Positions 34,950 to 46,582 of a stretch of DNA of 64,000 nt are shown here, piece after piece. This stretch comes from Myrica gale (taxonomy: Eukaryota > Streptophyta > Magnoliopsida > Fagales > Myricaceae). Under the pieces are notes generated by a model that saw only the letters and a list, made by a program, of their open reading frames with translations, had not been told where the DNA came from and did no database searches. The position numbers and the translations under genes were made by a program. The DNA lies in contig OZ005621.1 in NCBI GenBank assembly GCA_963930655.1, positions 8,667,001 through 8,731,000 on the forward strand, written 5' to 3'. Position 1 is the stretch's first letter, and every line of letters begins with the position of its first letter.

Positions 34950-37900
34950 CGAAACCGGTTCGTAACACTCCCTCCCCGGGAAGAGTGCATCGCACGTTCC
35001 GCTAGCATCACACTCAAGCACAAATGGACTAGTAAAATCTGGTAAGGCTAGAACGGGTGGTTGAGTGACTGCAGCTTTAAGATTGTTGAAGGCTTCATTA
35101 GCTGCAGAAGACCATCCAAACAAATTTTTCTTTAACAAGGCAATGAAAGGTGCTGCAATAGACCCATACCCCTTAATGAATTTTCGATAATAGCCTGTCA
35201 ATCCCAAGAAACCTCTAAGAGACTTTAGTGTAGTGGGAAAGGGCCAGTACAACATGGATTGAATTTTAGCCGGGTCTGCCTTCACACCTTCCACCGAAAT
35301 AATGTGACCCAAATAATCTATCTCCCTACACTCAAGTCTACACTTGGACTTCTTAGCATATAACTGATGCTGTTGGAGAACTTCAGAGTCATTTGTAAGT
35401 GCTGCAAGTGCTCAGCCCAGGTCTTGCTACAGACCAAGATATCATTAAAGAAAACTATAAGGAACTTTCTTGGAAATGGCCTGAAAACTTCATTCATAAG
35501 ACTCTAAAAAGTGGAGGGAGCATTGGTCAAGCCAAATGGCATGACAAGGAACTCATAGTGGCCCTCATGTCTCCTAAAAGCAGTTTTAGGAACATCTTCT
35601 GGCTTGACCCTAATCTAATGCTAGCCGGGCCTTAAATCCAACTTAGAAAGAACTTAGCCCCATGTAACTCATCTAACAGCTCATCAACCACCGGAATAGG
35701 GAATTTGTCCTTAACAGTTTCCTTGTTTAGGGCCCTATAATCCACACACATGTGCCATGTACCTTCAGCCTTCCTTACTAGTAAAATAGGTGATGAGAAG
35801 GGGCTTTGACTTAATATAATCACACCTGTTTTCAGTAAGTCTTTAACAATTTTCTCTATCTCTTCCTTTTGAAAGAATGGGTAATGATAAGGCCTTACTG
35901 AGATAGGTGAAGTGTCATCCTTTAAGATGATAGAGTGGTCATGAGATCTAATAGGGGGTAGCTCAGTAGGCTCCTCAAACACCCCTGAGTAGTGATGTAA
36001 CATCATCTCTACCTCTGGTAGCACCCCTGTTGTACTCATTTCCAAGGGCTCCATGAGTTGTAGTATAACACCCTTACTCGCAGCCTTATGTAACTCGGTT
36101 AACTCCTCTTCCATCAATTGCATAGGGCTTAAACCTTGCAACTTCACCCTTTTCTATTGCCATTCAAACTCCATGCTTAGATCAGAGAAATTCCATAGAA
36201 TTTGTCCTAGGGACCTCAACCAGTAAACTCCCAAAACCATCTCACAACCAGCAAGGGATAGCACATAAGTGTCAGTGCTGAATGTATGGCCCTGAATCTG
36301 CATCCTTAGGGCATCACTCTTCCCTTCACTGTTAAGTAGCTCACCATTTGCAACTTTGACCCGTATATCTTCTCCCTTCTTTGCCTTCAGTTTAGCTCTC
36401 TTCACAATGGCAGGGTCTAAAAAATTATGGGTACTACCCGAGTCAATTAAAATGACAACTTGCTGACCTCCTATTTTTCCAAGAACCTCATAGTCTTAGG
36501 GTTGATGGAGCATGTGAGTGCATGCAAAGAAATCTCGGGATCCATTGCTTCCTCTCCTTAATTGGTCACCTGACACACTATTTCTTCCCTTACCTCTAGC
36601 TCCCCTATATTTTCTGGTTCCCATTCTTCCATCAGGAATAACTTAGGATTTTTGCGTACATGTTTGAAACTCCATTTCTCATCACAATTGTAGCATAATC
36701 CTTGTTCTCTTCTCTCTTTCATTTGGTTGGGTGTGAGTTTCTGGATTGGATAAGTCTTTTTGAATGGTTGCTGGTTGTATGTGTTGTTGGTTGAAGTGTT
36801 TGGGTTATGGGCTTGAGTGTTTGGGTGTGTGGATGGATGATATGGTGAAGGAGTGGGCAGTAGCCCTTTTGTAGTTCTTCGGTTAAGTAGGACATGTTCC
36901 TCTTGTATTTTGGCTAAACCATAGGCAGTAATCAGGTTGGAAGGATTGAACATCCTGACAGGTAGTCTAATCTCATCCTTAAGGCCACTAAAAAAACAAC
37001 TGAGCTTGTAATTTTCAGTTAATCCCCTCAGCCTGTTAGACAATGCTTCAAACTGACCCTTGTAAGCCTCCACACTACTAGTTTGCCTCAATCTAGTAAG
37101 CATCTCCATAGGATCATCATAAGAGCTAGGTCCAAACCTAATTAAGAGAGCTTGCACAAAACCTTCCCAAGTCTATAAGCAGCCTGTATTTTCCAAATCC
37201 TGGAACCAAATCAAAGCTTGCCCCTCCATGTAATATGATGCTAATTGAATTCTCTGGTTCATAGCAATTTTATAGAAGCTGAAAAACTTACTGGCCTTGT
37301 AGAGCCAAGCAGTAGGATCGGCTCCATCAAATTTTGAGAAATCAAGCTTCACTGACCTTATATGCAATCCACCAGAATCTGGAGATCCTCCATTTCCACC
37401 ATCTTCCCCATTTCCACCATTTCCAGCAAGCGTTGGAGTGGCAAAGCTCACACCAGAACCTTCTCCTTCCTCCATCTTACCCTTGAGTAGAATCTGCATG
37501 TTCATGGTAAGGTTTGCTAGTTGTTGAGTGATTTCGTATAAAGACTGCTTCTGATCTTCTCGCTCTTTCTGTAACAGGTTCACTTGATCCATAACCTCCT
37601 TGTACCGGGTGTCCACCATGGTTGGATTGTAGGGTTCTGATACCACTTGTAGCAATTCTCTATGTAAATTATAGAAATGAAAATGTAATTGAAACGAAAT
37701 GATACTTCTATTGCAATTGACTGTGAACGAAAACAGATAATGGCTAAGATTCGAGGTCTAGCCTGCCTCCTTACAGAAATGAGGGAGAGAAAGTATATGC
37801 CAATGCGTAATTCATCGATACCCTTCTAGAATGACTACCCCTGCTATAAGAAGTATCTGGAAAGATAACCGTCTAACTAACTTTTACATAAGAAAAATAG

Positions 37901-38111
37901 AAATAAAAGCATTCCTCAAAGCACTCCTCCGAGCCTTCACTTCTCTATTCTCTAGCCCATGACCAGTCCACTTATCACACTGACCAAGAGACTTCGGAGC
38001 CCAGTCCACCAAGTCCATGATCCCATCTTCTTCGTAGCTCTTCGTAGCCCAGCCCACTAGCCCAGTCCACTGCCTCGTAGCCCAGTCCACCAACCCGACA
38101 ACATGCTAACA
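34950..38111 (-). mobile_element. Ty3/gypsy LTR retrotransposon, broken copy
   Basis: A fossil Ty3/gypsy element on the minus strand, with parts in the usual order from right to left. These are the 5' LTR (37648-38111), a primer-binding site TGGTATCAGAACC (37633-37645, initiator tRNA-Met type), gag with a retrotransposon gag domain and a CCHC-type knuckle (about 36558-37655), an aspartic-protease region (about 36154-36405), reverse transcriptase (about 35300-36147) and the start of RNase H (to about 34950). I recognise neither integrase nor a matching second LTR in the window. The copy is clearly broken, with several breaks across gag-pol, and looks old. With only one LTR its age cannot be estimated. 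Confidence 0.9.
37648..38111 (-). repeat. LTR of the Ty3/gypsy copy
   Basis: A 464 bp block starts TGTTAGCATGTTG and ends GAATTGCTACA on the minus strand. It is followed after two bases by the primer-binding site. It has TG/CA borders as LTRs do and contains short GGGCTGG/GGACTGGGC repeats. Confidence 0.8.
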
Positions 38112-39707
38112 AAGTACCTCATGCGAACTTAGTAACCCTTAATGTCTTCCCGATCCTTCCAACTCATCAACCAACCCTAACTCGTACGCCTATAGCCAAC
38201 AACCCTAACTCCTCTTACTTCAATCATATGACATTGTAACGAAGAGGGAAGTAGCAGACATTCGGGGTACAGCTTTGAATATCTCCATTGTCTTTGTGAG
38301 AGCATAAAAGTAGAAAAAATCCAGAGATTCTATTATTTGCCGTGTTCGCAAGAAACCGAAAGGTCATCAGGCAGAACTGATCGAGTGAGTGATTACAGTG
38401 CAGTACTATAAAAGAAAAAGGCAAGATATATTATCAAATAAAAGAGGGCATGGGTCTTCTTGGATTCTATTTGTTTCAGTACTTTTTCATCCTTTCTCTG
38501 CCAGTTCAAGGAAGGTAGTTACGAGGTTATCAGGAAGACGGGAAGTAGACGTTGGGCATGTCAAAAGCCATGAATTGGGTAATAAAAGAGGGAAAAGACC
38601 GCTATTATATGATATTCACATACCATATTTATGAAGTCCTTGGAACAGGGGTCCTGATCTCGAGACAGCATTTTGCTCTCTGGAGTCTGCACAAGTTTCG
38701 TTCCGGGAAAAATATGTATTTTCCGTTTGTTTACTGGTTTTCCTTGGACGGGGTTGTTAAGATTTAATTAATTTGTATATGATCAGTTGCTAATTAAGGA
38801 TCTTGTCTTCTACTCGCAAAGCTTCCCCCTCCCATGAAGAAATTGTGGATTTCATTCCGATGTGTAGCAATAATTACTAATCCTCTAGTGAAAGATAGTA
38901 AGAAAAATGCACATCTATTTTTTTTTTGGCTGAGAGAAATAGTAGAAGGGGGCAACTGGTGTACAGAGTGTACGTAATCAATTCTCCTGATCATAGGAAC
39001 TCCCACTCACTGCAAAATATTCGGATTGAGCCAAATCTACCTACCCTGGGAAGAAAGGACCATCACCATAGTCTAACCAGCATGCAAGTGCTAATAGAAG
39101 TGGGAAGGTTCGATCCAGAAGAATTGGGTTGATGAAACACAAGTCCTAAGTTTGACGTAAGAATGTTTGATGAAGCTTGGAGGATGAATTTGAGGGCGGA
39201 AAAGAAAATATAATCCATCTTTAGTCTTGCCGCCGTTATCTCGTCCTTCACAGGAAAATAAGAGGCATGAAATGCAACGTAAACATTAAATTGTTGTCAT
39301 TGGGAAACTGGCTCCCATAAATAAGGTTCTCTTTTGTATAGTAGGAACATGTAAGGTATTTTTCAAAATAAAACAAGAATTGGGAGGGTAGAACTAACAT
39401 TTAAATTTGAATATCTATATTTAAATTTAGATCTATGAGATTTGATAATGATATCACATTTAATTCTATATCGTGATAACAATAATATAATATTAAATTT
39501 ATAATATTTGATTAGGATATTATCTTTAACAATTATGAGTGAGATGGGTGGTAGAACCTGCCGGATACCAATTTGCATCTGCAGAACCTTCTTGTTGAGC
39601 TGTCAAATAAGCAACCAAATTGTTGGAAGTACCCTGAAATGAGTGATCAAAACTGTGAAAACATTTGAGGGCACTATGAGTCTTCCCACAGATTAACTTG
39701 GCAAATG
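38112..39707. other. Intergenic, nothing recognised
   Basis: AT-rich sequence between the gypsy LTR and CACTA element 2. Short open frames (for example 38389-38634 and 38926-39132) have no known domain and no gene context. Confidence 0.4.
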
Positions 39708-40294
39708 CACTACAAAAAAAAAGGCATTTAGTAGTGGTTGGAAACCGCTGCTAAAGGTCAAAAAACCGCTGCTAATTAGGTCCGTCGCAGTAGATCTATA
39801 ACGGCGGTTTGCACGACCGCTGGTGAAGACCTCGGGTTTATAGCGGCGGTCGAGACCACCGCTATAGACCCGAACGCAATTTTGCCTTTTTGCAGCGTTT
39901 TGTGAAAACACTGTTATAGACTTTTAGCGGCGGTCGCGACCTCCGCTAAAGGTCTGTGCCAGTGGTTTTTTTTTGCCAACATTTTTAAAACACCACTAAT
40001 TTTTTTATATATTTTCCTAATCGGTAATACAAATTTATTTTAATAATCATAATTCATTAGATGTAAAAATTTAAAGACTAAGGATAATAAAACAAAATAT
40101 ATTTCATTATTGATTAATAATATTTTACAACAAACACAAAAATCTTTACAAATTAGAAATAAACTGTCATATAAGATGTAATTACAAGCTTTAAAAGAAT
40201 CTCTATAGGACATGTGCTCAAGATGAATTAAACTTTCTGTGTTGAGTTTATGACAGTTTGAAGCTATTTAAGAAAAGAAGGGACATAATATTAC

Positions 40295-40528
40295 CTTTCT
40301 TCCAATAGCGTGTCAATCAAAGGAAACAAACCCCTCTTGAAATCTGTTCCAAGAACATGCTTTAAGGCCACCAACAACTCCTGCACCCAGCATGTAAACT
40401 TTACACGATCAATGAAATGGAAAGATCAAGGAAATAAACAAATAGAAGGGCATGAATATTCACCTTTCTAATAGACACAGAATCTGAACAAGTCAACAAT
40501 GCTTTTGCATATGCTTTTTTCATGTGGC
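40295..40528 (-). pseudogene. Two captured exons of a TRRAP/Tra1-like gene
   Basis: Exon 40464-40528 encodes HMKKAYAKALLTCSDSVSIRK. Exon 40295-40380 encodes ELLVALKHVLGTDFKRGLFP and LIDTLLEE. Joined across an intron with proper AG/GT borders they match the TRRAP/Tra1 region that in human reads VRKELLIAAKHILTTELRNQ then FIPCMDKL. TRRAP/Tra1 is the very large PIKK-like scaffold of histone acetyltransferase complexes. Only about 50 residues are present, inside a CACTA element, so this is a DNA-level captured fragment and not a gene. The frame at 40599-40892 may come from the same or another gene; I cannot tell. Confidence 0.78.
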
Positions 40529-42675
40529 CTGATCAAAAAGTAGGCGCCCAATACATTACACTTGTAGTAGGCCTCCATCGTCTAGTCACTTAGGACACCT
40601 ATTTGTCAAAGAGGCAGTACGGATTCAACTTCAACTCACAGCAGTCATACTTTATAGCTAGGATTCCAACAAAAATAGAAGAGAGGACGTCATTATTGCA
40701 CATGGGTGGCATTTGTATAATCCATTGGAGCATCCAGCCAACAAGCCATCTCGGAACATGAAAAGAATAGGTAGCAGTTTTTCCACATTTAGCACAACAA
40801 AACCAAGGAAAAAGTTTAACAAACAACAGCTTCAGCTGGGGATGCATCCTTAAAAAGTAAAAAAATGAGGAAAGAAGCATATTCACAAACATAGCTTCAG
40901 CTGGGGATGCACTCCTGAAACTTGTCTGCCATGAAAGAGAGTCCTAAAGTTGCTTCAATTATCAGATTTACCAACCCATATAACGTGCAGTAAATTAGCT
41001 TCTATAAATTCACTCTAAAAATACAATACATAGAAATTTGTTGCTTTATCCTACCCATAGGTTTGGATCTTACATGTGATAGTGTACGTGCTTTGTGAGT
41101 ATAATATTAGTATTTATACTAAAAAAACAGGAGGGGCAGGGGAAAAGAAAAAGGCAAACCATTCCTTTACCCATACGTTTCCTAGAGATTTTGCTTGGTT
41201 GCATCCTCTCTAAAGCTGTGAATCACATGTAACATGCCTCACAGGGATAAAAGAGAGATTAAAGCCAAAGAATAGATAGATAAAAACAGAAAAGACAAAG
41301 CAAAGATTAAAATAATACCCGTAAACGGTAACTCATTCTTCTTCATTCACGTTCCTGCAGGCAAGTAATTCCTCTGCATCTCTGGTCTTCATATATTCAC
41401 TCATTGCAAGAAAGCGATAGAATTGCTGATCCACCATCCTTTTTGTTGGTCTTCCTCGCATACCTCCGGTTCCTCAAAAAAAGAACCGGGGAAATTTTTT
41501 TCGTTAAAAGTAGAAAAATGTACACAAAAGCATGCGATGGAAGTACAAAAAGACGAAACCCTTTAGTGGAAGTGTGCCTGTGCTTCCTGGGAGAACACGA
41601 GAGAGAAAAAGAGGACTAAAACTTACTTGGCAGAGGCGAATGTTTGAAAGATGCTGACTCCATAGAGGGTGAATTCCAAATCCGCGGAACTGTGCCTATG
41701 CGGTTGTCGCGGGAGGAAAGTGGGGAGAGGAAGTGAAGAAGAAGAGATAAACCCGCGGAAACGAAATAAATAGAGGGAAACCAAAAACTTTGCTCGACAT
41801 TTTATTTATTCCGTCAGACTTGTAGGACTGCCGCTATATCTTAATATTTAGTAATAAATTTATATTTAGAAAATGCATAGCATATTATTTAATATTTTTT
41901 ATAACTAGTGTAATAATTTTAATTAAAACAAGTTGATAGTAATAATATATAATATTTATAATTTAAAAGTATAAACTACTATAACAACTATGATCAGATA
42001 TTAAGTTATGTACTTTAATTGTATAAGGTAATTAATCTCACAATATCTTTTTGTTTTAAATTAAATATTATTATATTACAAATTATTACAAATATATATG
42101 TTCATTATAAGCATATGATAATAGATGTCTAAACTACTTAGATTAAGTCAACAAAAATACAATTATCATAATAATCATATATATAACTTTCATAACATTA
42201 TTTCTAATTCCATATAACAACTTCAATGTTCATAACATTCTCTCTAATTATATATTTTATTAAGTATTTCCTTTAAAATACTTTCTTTTTTCAAATACAT
42301 CACAAAATAAAAATATATATTAAAATGAATAAAGTAATAAATATAATAATTATTAAAATATAATAATTTATAATTAAAAAATAATTTTTGTTCACATATA
42401 CCTATAGCAGCGTTTGTGACCAAAACGCTGTTAAAGGTGGATACCTATAGCGGCGGTCACTGTGACTGCCTCTAGGTACCAATTTTCTTGCAGCGTTTTG
42501 TGCAAAATACTGCTAAAGGGGGTATATGACGGCGATAACTGACCGCCGCTAAAGGTACCACCTTTTAGCGGCGTTTTGCACAAAACGCTGCTGAATGGGG
42601 TCTATAAAAAGACCACCGTTAAAAACACCTTTTAGCGGCGTTTTTAGCGACCACCGCTAAAAAGACAGCCGCTAT

Positions 42676-42848
42676 CATAAGCGGAGCTAGGATGCTGATT
42701 AATGGGGGGCAAATTTTTAAAGAAAAATGGTAAAAAAATAATTTATTTGAAAAAAAAATAAAAATAAAAAAATTTAGGTGTACAAATTTTTTTTTTTAGG
42801 GAGCCAACCGGGACAGTGGCCCCAGTTCGCCCCCTGCCTCCGCCGGTG
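42676..42848. mobile_element. hAT-type MITE inserted in CACTA element 2
   Basis: A 173 bp element with ends CATAAGCGGAGCTAGG and CACCGGCGGAGGCAGG (right end, reverse complement) is bounded by a perfect 8-bp target duplication, GCCGCTAT (42668-42675 and 42849-42856). The duplicated site is one of the CACTA subterminal motifs, so the MITE came second. Its ends resemble hAT elements A-C. Confidence 0.88.
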
Positions 42849-42889
42849 GCCGCTATAGACCTATTTTTTTTTGTAATAATGGGACGTGG

Positions 42890-43960
42890 AGCATTTGAGA
42901 GAGAAGTCGCGGCCTATACCTCGTCCACGATTAGCATTACTCTGAGACGAGTGCTGATGATAATTAGAAGTTTCACCACCTGGATTACAAGATTCCGTTT
43001 TCGTGGCAACATTAACAGATCCAACAACGGCTTCAAGAGCTGGACTACATGGATAGTAGTAAGCTGTTAGATTTGTAAGAAGAAATCCTCTCCATACAAT
43101 AGTATTTGGAAATGAGCCCTCAAGAGAGAATCCAAACCTAGTAAAGAGCTGTGTTGTTACGTTCCAGCCGCAATTCAAAATGGGAACGGATTCCCTCCGA
43201 AAGAGGGAATTCCGAAGGCCACCAAAGACAAGGTGGGGATTAAAAATAAACAAAATCAACGGTTCAGGGAAGTGCACATCATTTAATGAAAAAAAATTAG
43301 AGATGATGTGTACTTATTCATTAAATGATGTGTACTTGTATCAACCATGAATTTGTTTTGTTTTTAATCCCCACCTTGTCTTTGGTGGCCTTCGGAATTC
43401 CCTCCTTCGGAGGGAATCTGCTCCCATTCAAAATTCAACATATGGCAGCGGATATCGTCCAGTGGCATCGGATCAATTCTGGTGGATATCGAAGTAACCA
43501 AAGGATCATATGATGAGTCTAGGCCAGCCAAAAGACAAGAGATCACCTCAAATTCTTGAAGATTCTGACCGATTGCAGCAACTGACAGCAAGGACATTTG
43601 CATGTTGCTTCACTTTCTGAAAATAATCAGAAATGGAAAGGTTGCCCTTTTTAATGGTGGACAACTGATATCTAATTTGCATTACTCGTGCCTGCAAATG
43701 AGAGGAGAACATTCTCTCCAAGGCTGCTCAAACATCTCTGGAGGTTGAAAAACTAACCAACTTGAGCAAGAATTAATGCTTTCAGACAAAGAAGACACGA
43801 GGACAGTTAGGATCATGAACAAGCATATCCAAAACATGTTGATGTGCATCAGCTACCATTAGCTTGAACAAGCATATCCAAGCTGTTCTATCGAAAACTG
43901 AAGGGAATTGATAGGGCTAATTTCTTGAGTTCAAGATCAGAATCAAGATCCTTTAAAATT
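42890..43960 (-). mobile_element. Ty1/copia gag remnant, broken
   Basis: Minus-strand pieces of a copia gag of the UBN2 type: MQIRYQLSTIKKGNLSISDY with FQKVKQHANVLA (about 43590-43690), then FEVISCLLAGLDSSYDPLVT (about 43364-43560), and an Arg/Gly-rich tail NANRGRGIGRD (about 42890-42990). It is a fossil with several breaks, interrupted by a MITE at 43182-43425. I see no pol or LTRs attached. Confidence 0.8.
43182..43425. mobile_element. Mutator-like MITE inserted in the copia remnant
   Basis: A 244 bp fold-back element with ends GGGAACGGATTCCCTCCG and GGGAGCAGATTCCCTCCG (right end, reverse complement). Arms of about 100 bp match each other and surround a small loop. A perfect 9-bp target duplication ATTCAAAAT lies at 43173-43181 and 43426-43434. 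The arms are very similar, so the insertion is fairly young compared with the copia fossil it split. Confidence 0.92.
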
Positions 43961-44312
43961 CTTAGACTGAATCTTTTAAAATTCCATTTACATGCACTAG
44001 ACTTCAATCACATTAGTGTAAGACATCGGACCCAAAACAGATTAGTAATTACCATGTTGATGTGGATCACCTACCATATGAATATCGATTCTCTAATATC
44101 AAAATTTCCAGTATTAGCCTCTTTTTTAAAGAAAATATGATTAAATTCAAATTTTGAGGAAGTCTAAAAGCCCACAAAACATGTAGAAATATAGAAGCTA
44201 TATTCACGAAAGCTCTAGATAACAGCTAAAATTAGGTCTCTCATAACTTATAAGAGATTGACAAATGGGTCAGAGAAAGTGGAGGCAGGTAGAAGTCCTC
44301 TGGATAATAACT

Positions 44313-44553
44313 GGGGACTCGGATTCCCTCCTAAGAGAGATTACCTAATGGGTCTTAACAGATCATTGGATGAATGACAACACATTAATAAATTCATTCA
44401 ATTGTCTATATTAAAATATCAAAAAATACAAAAATGAAAAAAAAAATTATTTTTAATATAGACCATTGGATGGATTCATTAATGTGTTGTCATTCATTCA
44501 ATAGTATATTAAAACCCATTAGTTAATTCTCTATTAGGAAGGATTCCTTTCCC
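44313..44553. mobile_element. Second MITE related to the 43182 element
   Basis: The ends GGGGACTCGGATTCCCTCCT and GGGAAAGGAATCCTTCCT (right end, reverse complement), followed by AATGGGT and CATTGGATG arms, form a fold-back of about 240 bp. The flanks AATAACTGG and AAGAACTGG agree at 8 of 9 bases, consistent with an aged 9-bp duplication. The sequence between 43960 and 44313 holds nothing I recognise. Confidence 0.7.
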
Positions 44554-45330
44554 AAGAACTGGTTAGGTAAAGTAAAGCTTTAGGCCTTATTCCCTTCACT
44601 CCTAACACTTGGCTTCAAGCTGATGGCACTAGATATATATGAGTAGGAGCGACACAATATAATTTGAGACCTTAATTAAAAATTTAAATTTAGATTTTAG
44701 ATTTTACCAACACATTAATGAATTCTATTAATGGGTTAGATTGCATTAAATAATATATTAATGACAGATTAAATAGCATTTATTTAAGAGATTAATACAA
44801 AAATTTGTCAACTACCCTTGAAAATGCCGTACGTATGTGTCTCACCCTTTCCCTTGTTGGCGACAACAATTTCGAGATCTTCTTTGGTCATAAAAGTCTA
44901 AACCACAACAACGTTAACCCCTTCAACGTGCAGTTTGGTAGTGAGCTAACCTGCCCAAAAATAGATTTCCAATTGAACCAACTCTTCTATTCCACGGTCT
45001 CTCTTCCTCCACAAAAGCACGGTCGCTTTCATTCAAATCCATTAGCTTTGGAGGTAACCAACTCTTTATTATTGCATCAAGGTCTTCTCCTTTTTGGCCG
45101 CAATTACGTATCTAAATTCTGAAGCATCAAGTCCATATCTACTACCCCCAAATGAAAAGAAGTTAAAGAAGAAAAGGGCCCACGTTGCATGTGCTGCATT
45201 GCAGAAGTCGTCTAAAGGAAAAAAGGTCCCACTTTTCAAATGCCCCTAACACGCGCAAATCTCTCTTAGTTGCTTTTTCTCACACCCACATGCGACGTTA
45301 CACTTACAGCTACAACCCCACCGAACCCTC
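44554..45330. other. Intergenic, nothing recognised
   Basis: AT-rich DNA. A 105-codon open frame (44805-45122) has no recognisable domain and no supporting context. Confidence 0.35.
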
Positions 45331-45386
45331 ATTATAAAACCTTTTGCCCTTTTGGTTGCTCCAAGTAGGCTCTTTGGTCTAAAAGG

Positions 45387-45581
45387 ATGGAAGTATCCTA
45401 TGTTTTCCTGAGATTTTTATGTGAGGAAGAAGATTCTAGCCAGTTCAATGGAACTGGACTCCCAAAGTCTTTACAGACTCAGATTCTGCTAAGCCGGGGC
45501 TTCACAAGCTGCATCGTTTTAAAAAATTCTGAGTCCAATCAGCCTCCTCCAGTTGAATCTGATAGCTTTTCAGGTTTCTGA
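45387..45581 (+). CDS. Possible small protein gene, function unknown
   Basis: A 64-codon frame, MEVSYVFLRFLCEEEDSSQF and onward through SRGFTSCIVLKNSES, ends at TGA. A TATA-like ATTATAAAAC lies 50 bp upstream (45331-45340), which would put transcription start about 20 bp before the ATG. It stands in DNA without obvious repeats. I do not recognise the protein and it could be chance. Bases 45582-45985 hold nothing clear. Confidence 0.3.
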   Translation: MEVSYVFLRFLCEEEDSSQFNGTGLPKSLQTQILLSRGFTSCIVLKNSESNQPPPVESDSFSGF

Positions 45582-45985
45582 CAGCTCTTTACATAGAAGA
45601 GTTGAAAGGAAATGTATGGCAATTCGTTTACCATATTGCCGTATCTTAGAAAATCGGTTCAATCTATTCCAACTCTTTCGGCATTAAAGCTAGCCAAAAA
45701 AAAGTTTTGACTGCCAATGGCAATTGGCATTATTGTGTTGCAGGGGAAATTTCATGAGAACTGAAGTTCCAATTAACGCTTGTTTTCAACTCCATGCTGA
45801 CCAAAATTTTATTTTTTCTGGTCTACTCACCTGATAACTTATAATATCTGTTGTGTTGTCACGAGAAGAGATCTTGTACACAAAGTGACCAGAAGGAAAT
45901 TACAATTACTAAGCCATACTCTGTACAGATTACTTCTTAGCTATGAGTTGATTCTATTCAATGCAAACAGTTACAAAGCTACATA

Positions 45986-46582
45986 GGGCTTGTTTGGTTT
46001 AGGGTTCTAATCCTGGTTTAAGGGGTCGAGGTCCTGGTTTGGGTTTTGCGAGTTAAACTCAGGCTCAAGTCAGGTTCAACTCAACTGCACACCTGACACG
46101 CACAATATTTCAAAACCATCACAGCTTTACAAAGCAAACCGCCGTATGTCAGCGCAACTCTGAAAAGGGTCACGCATGTCAGCCAACTGACATCCAAATG
46201 TCATCATATGCTGGACAATAGTCCACGCACCACAATTACTTACTTTTCATTATGGTACCTGCTAGGCTAGCGAGAGAATGCAAGCTCTTTTTCCTATGTA
46301 ACATGATGCGAGAGAATGGAAGCTCTTTTTCTTTTTCTTTTTTCTCTATGTAACATGTGGTAAACATCAAGCTCTTTTTCCTTGATGTTTACCGTTTAAT
46401 TTTATTTCATTCACGTTGTCAGTACGCGCTGCACGTTATACGACCTGTCAGCTTTTGTCAAAAACTCGCCTAAACCCGCATAACCCTTAACCCACGAACA
46501 AACGCTGGGTTGTGGGTTGTGGTTCAACTTTCAGAACCTCGACCCCTTGAACCAGGACCACGACCCGTTCGCAAACAAGCCC
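45986..46582. mobile_element. Long fold-back element (MITE)
   Basis: The left arm GGGCTTGTTTGGTTTAGG, with GGGGTCGAGGTCCTGGTTT, is matched in reverse at the right by GGGCTTGTTTGCGAACGGG with AGGGGTCGAGGTTCTG. It is about 597 bp long and flanked by a 3-bp ATA repeat (45983-45985 and 46583-46585). The arms resemble PIF/Harbinger or hAT MITEs; the class is uncertain. The interior holds a local duplication of AAGCTCTTTTTC with TATGTAACATG (about 46290-46380). Confidence 0.7.

Larger units (their letters stand above)
39708..42878 (-). mobile_element. CACTA element 2 carrying TRRAP/Tra1 exons
   Basis: The left end is CACTACAAAAAAAAAGG; the right end is CTATTTTTTTTTGTAATA, an imperfect inverted match. 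The 3-bp target duplication ATG flanks it (39705-39707 and 42879-42881). Subterminal arrays of GCGGCGGTC-type repeats occupy about 39725-39960 and 42400-42670. The AT-rich segment 41880-42200 closely matches 31490-31730 of element 1, so the two belong to one family. There is no transposase; instead the interior has host exons at 40295-40528. A hAT-type MITE is inserted near the right end. Confidence 0.88.
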
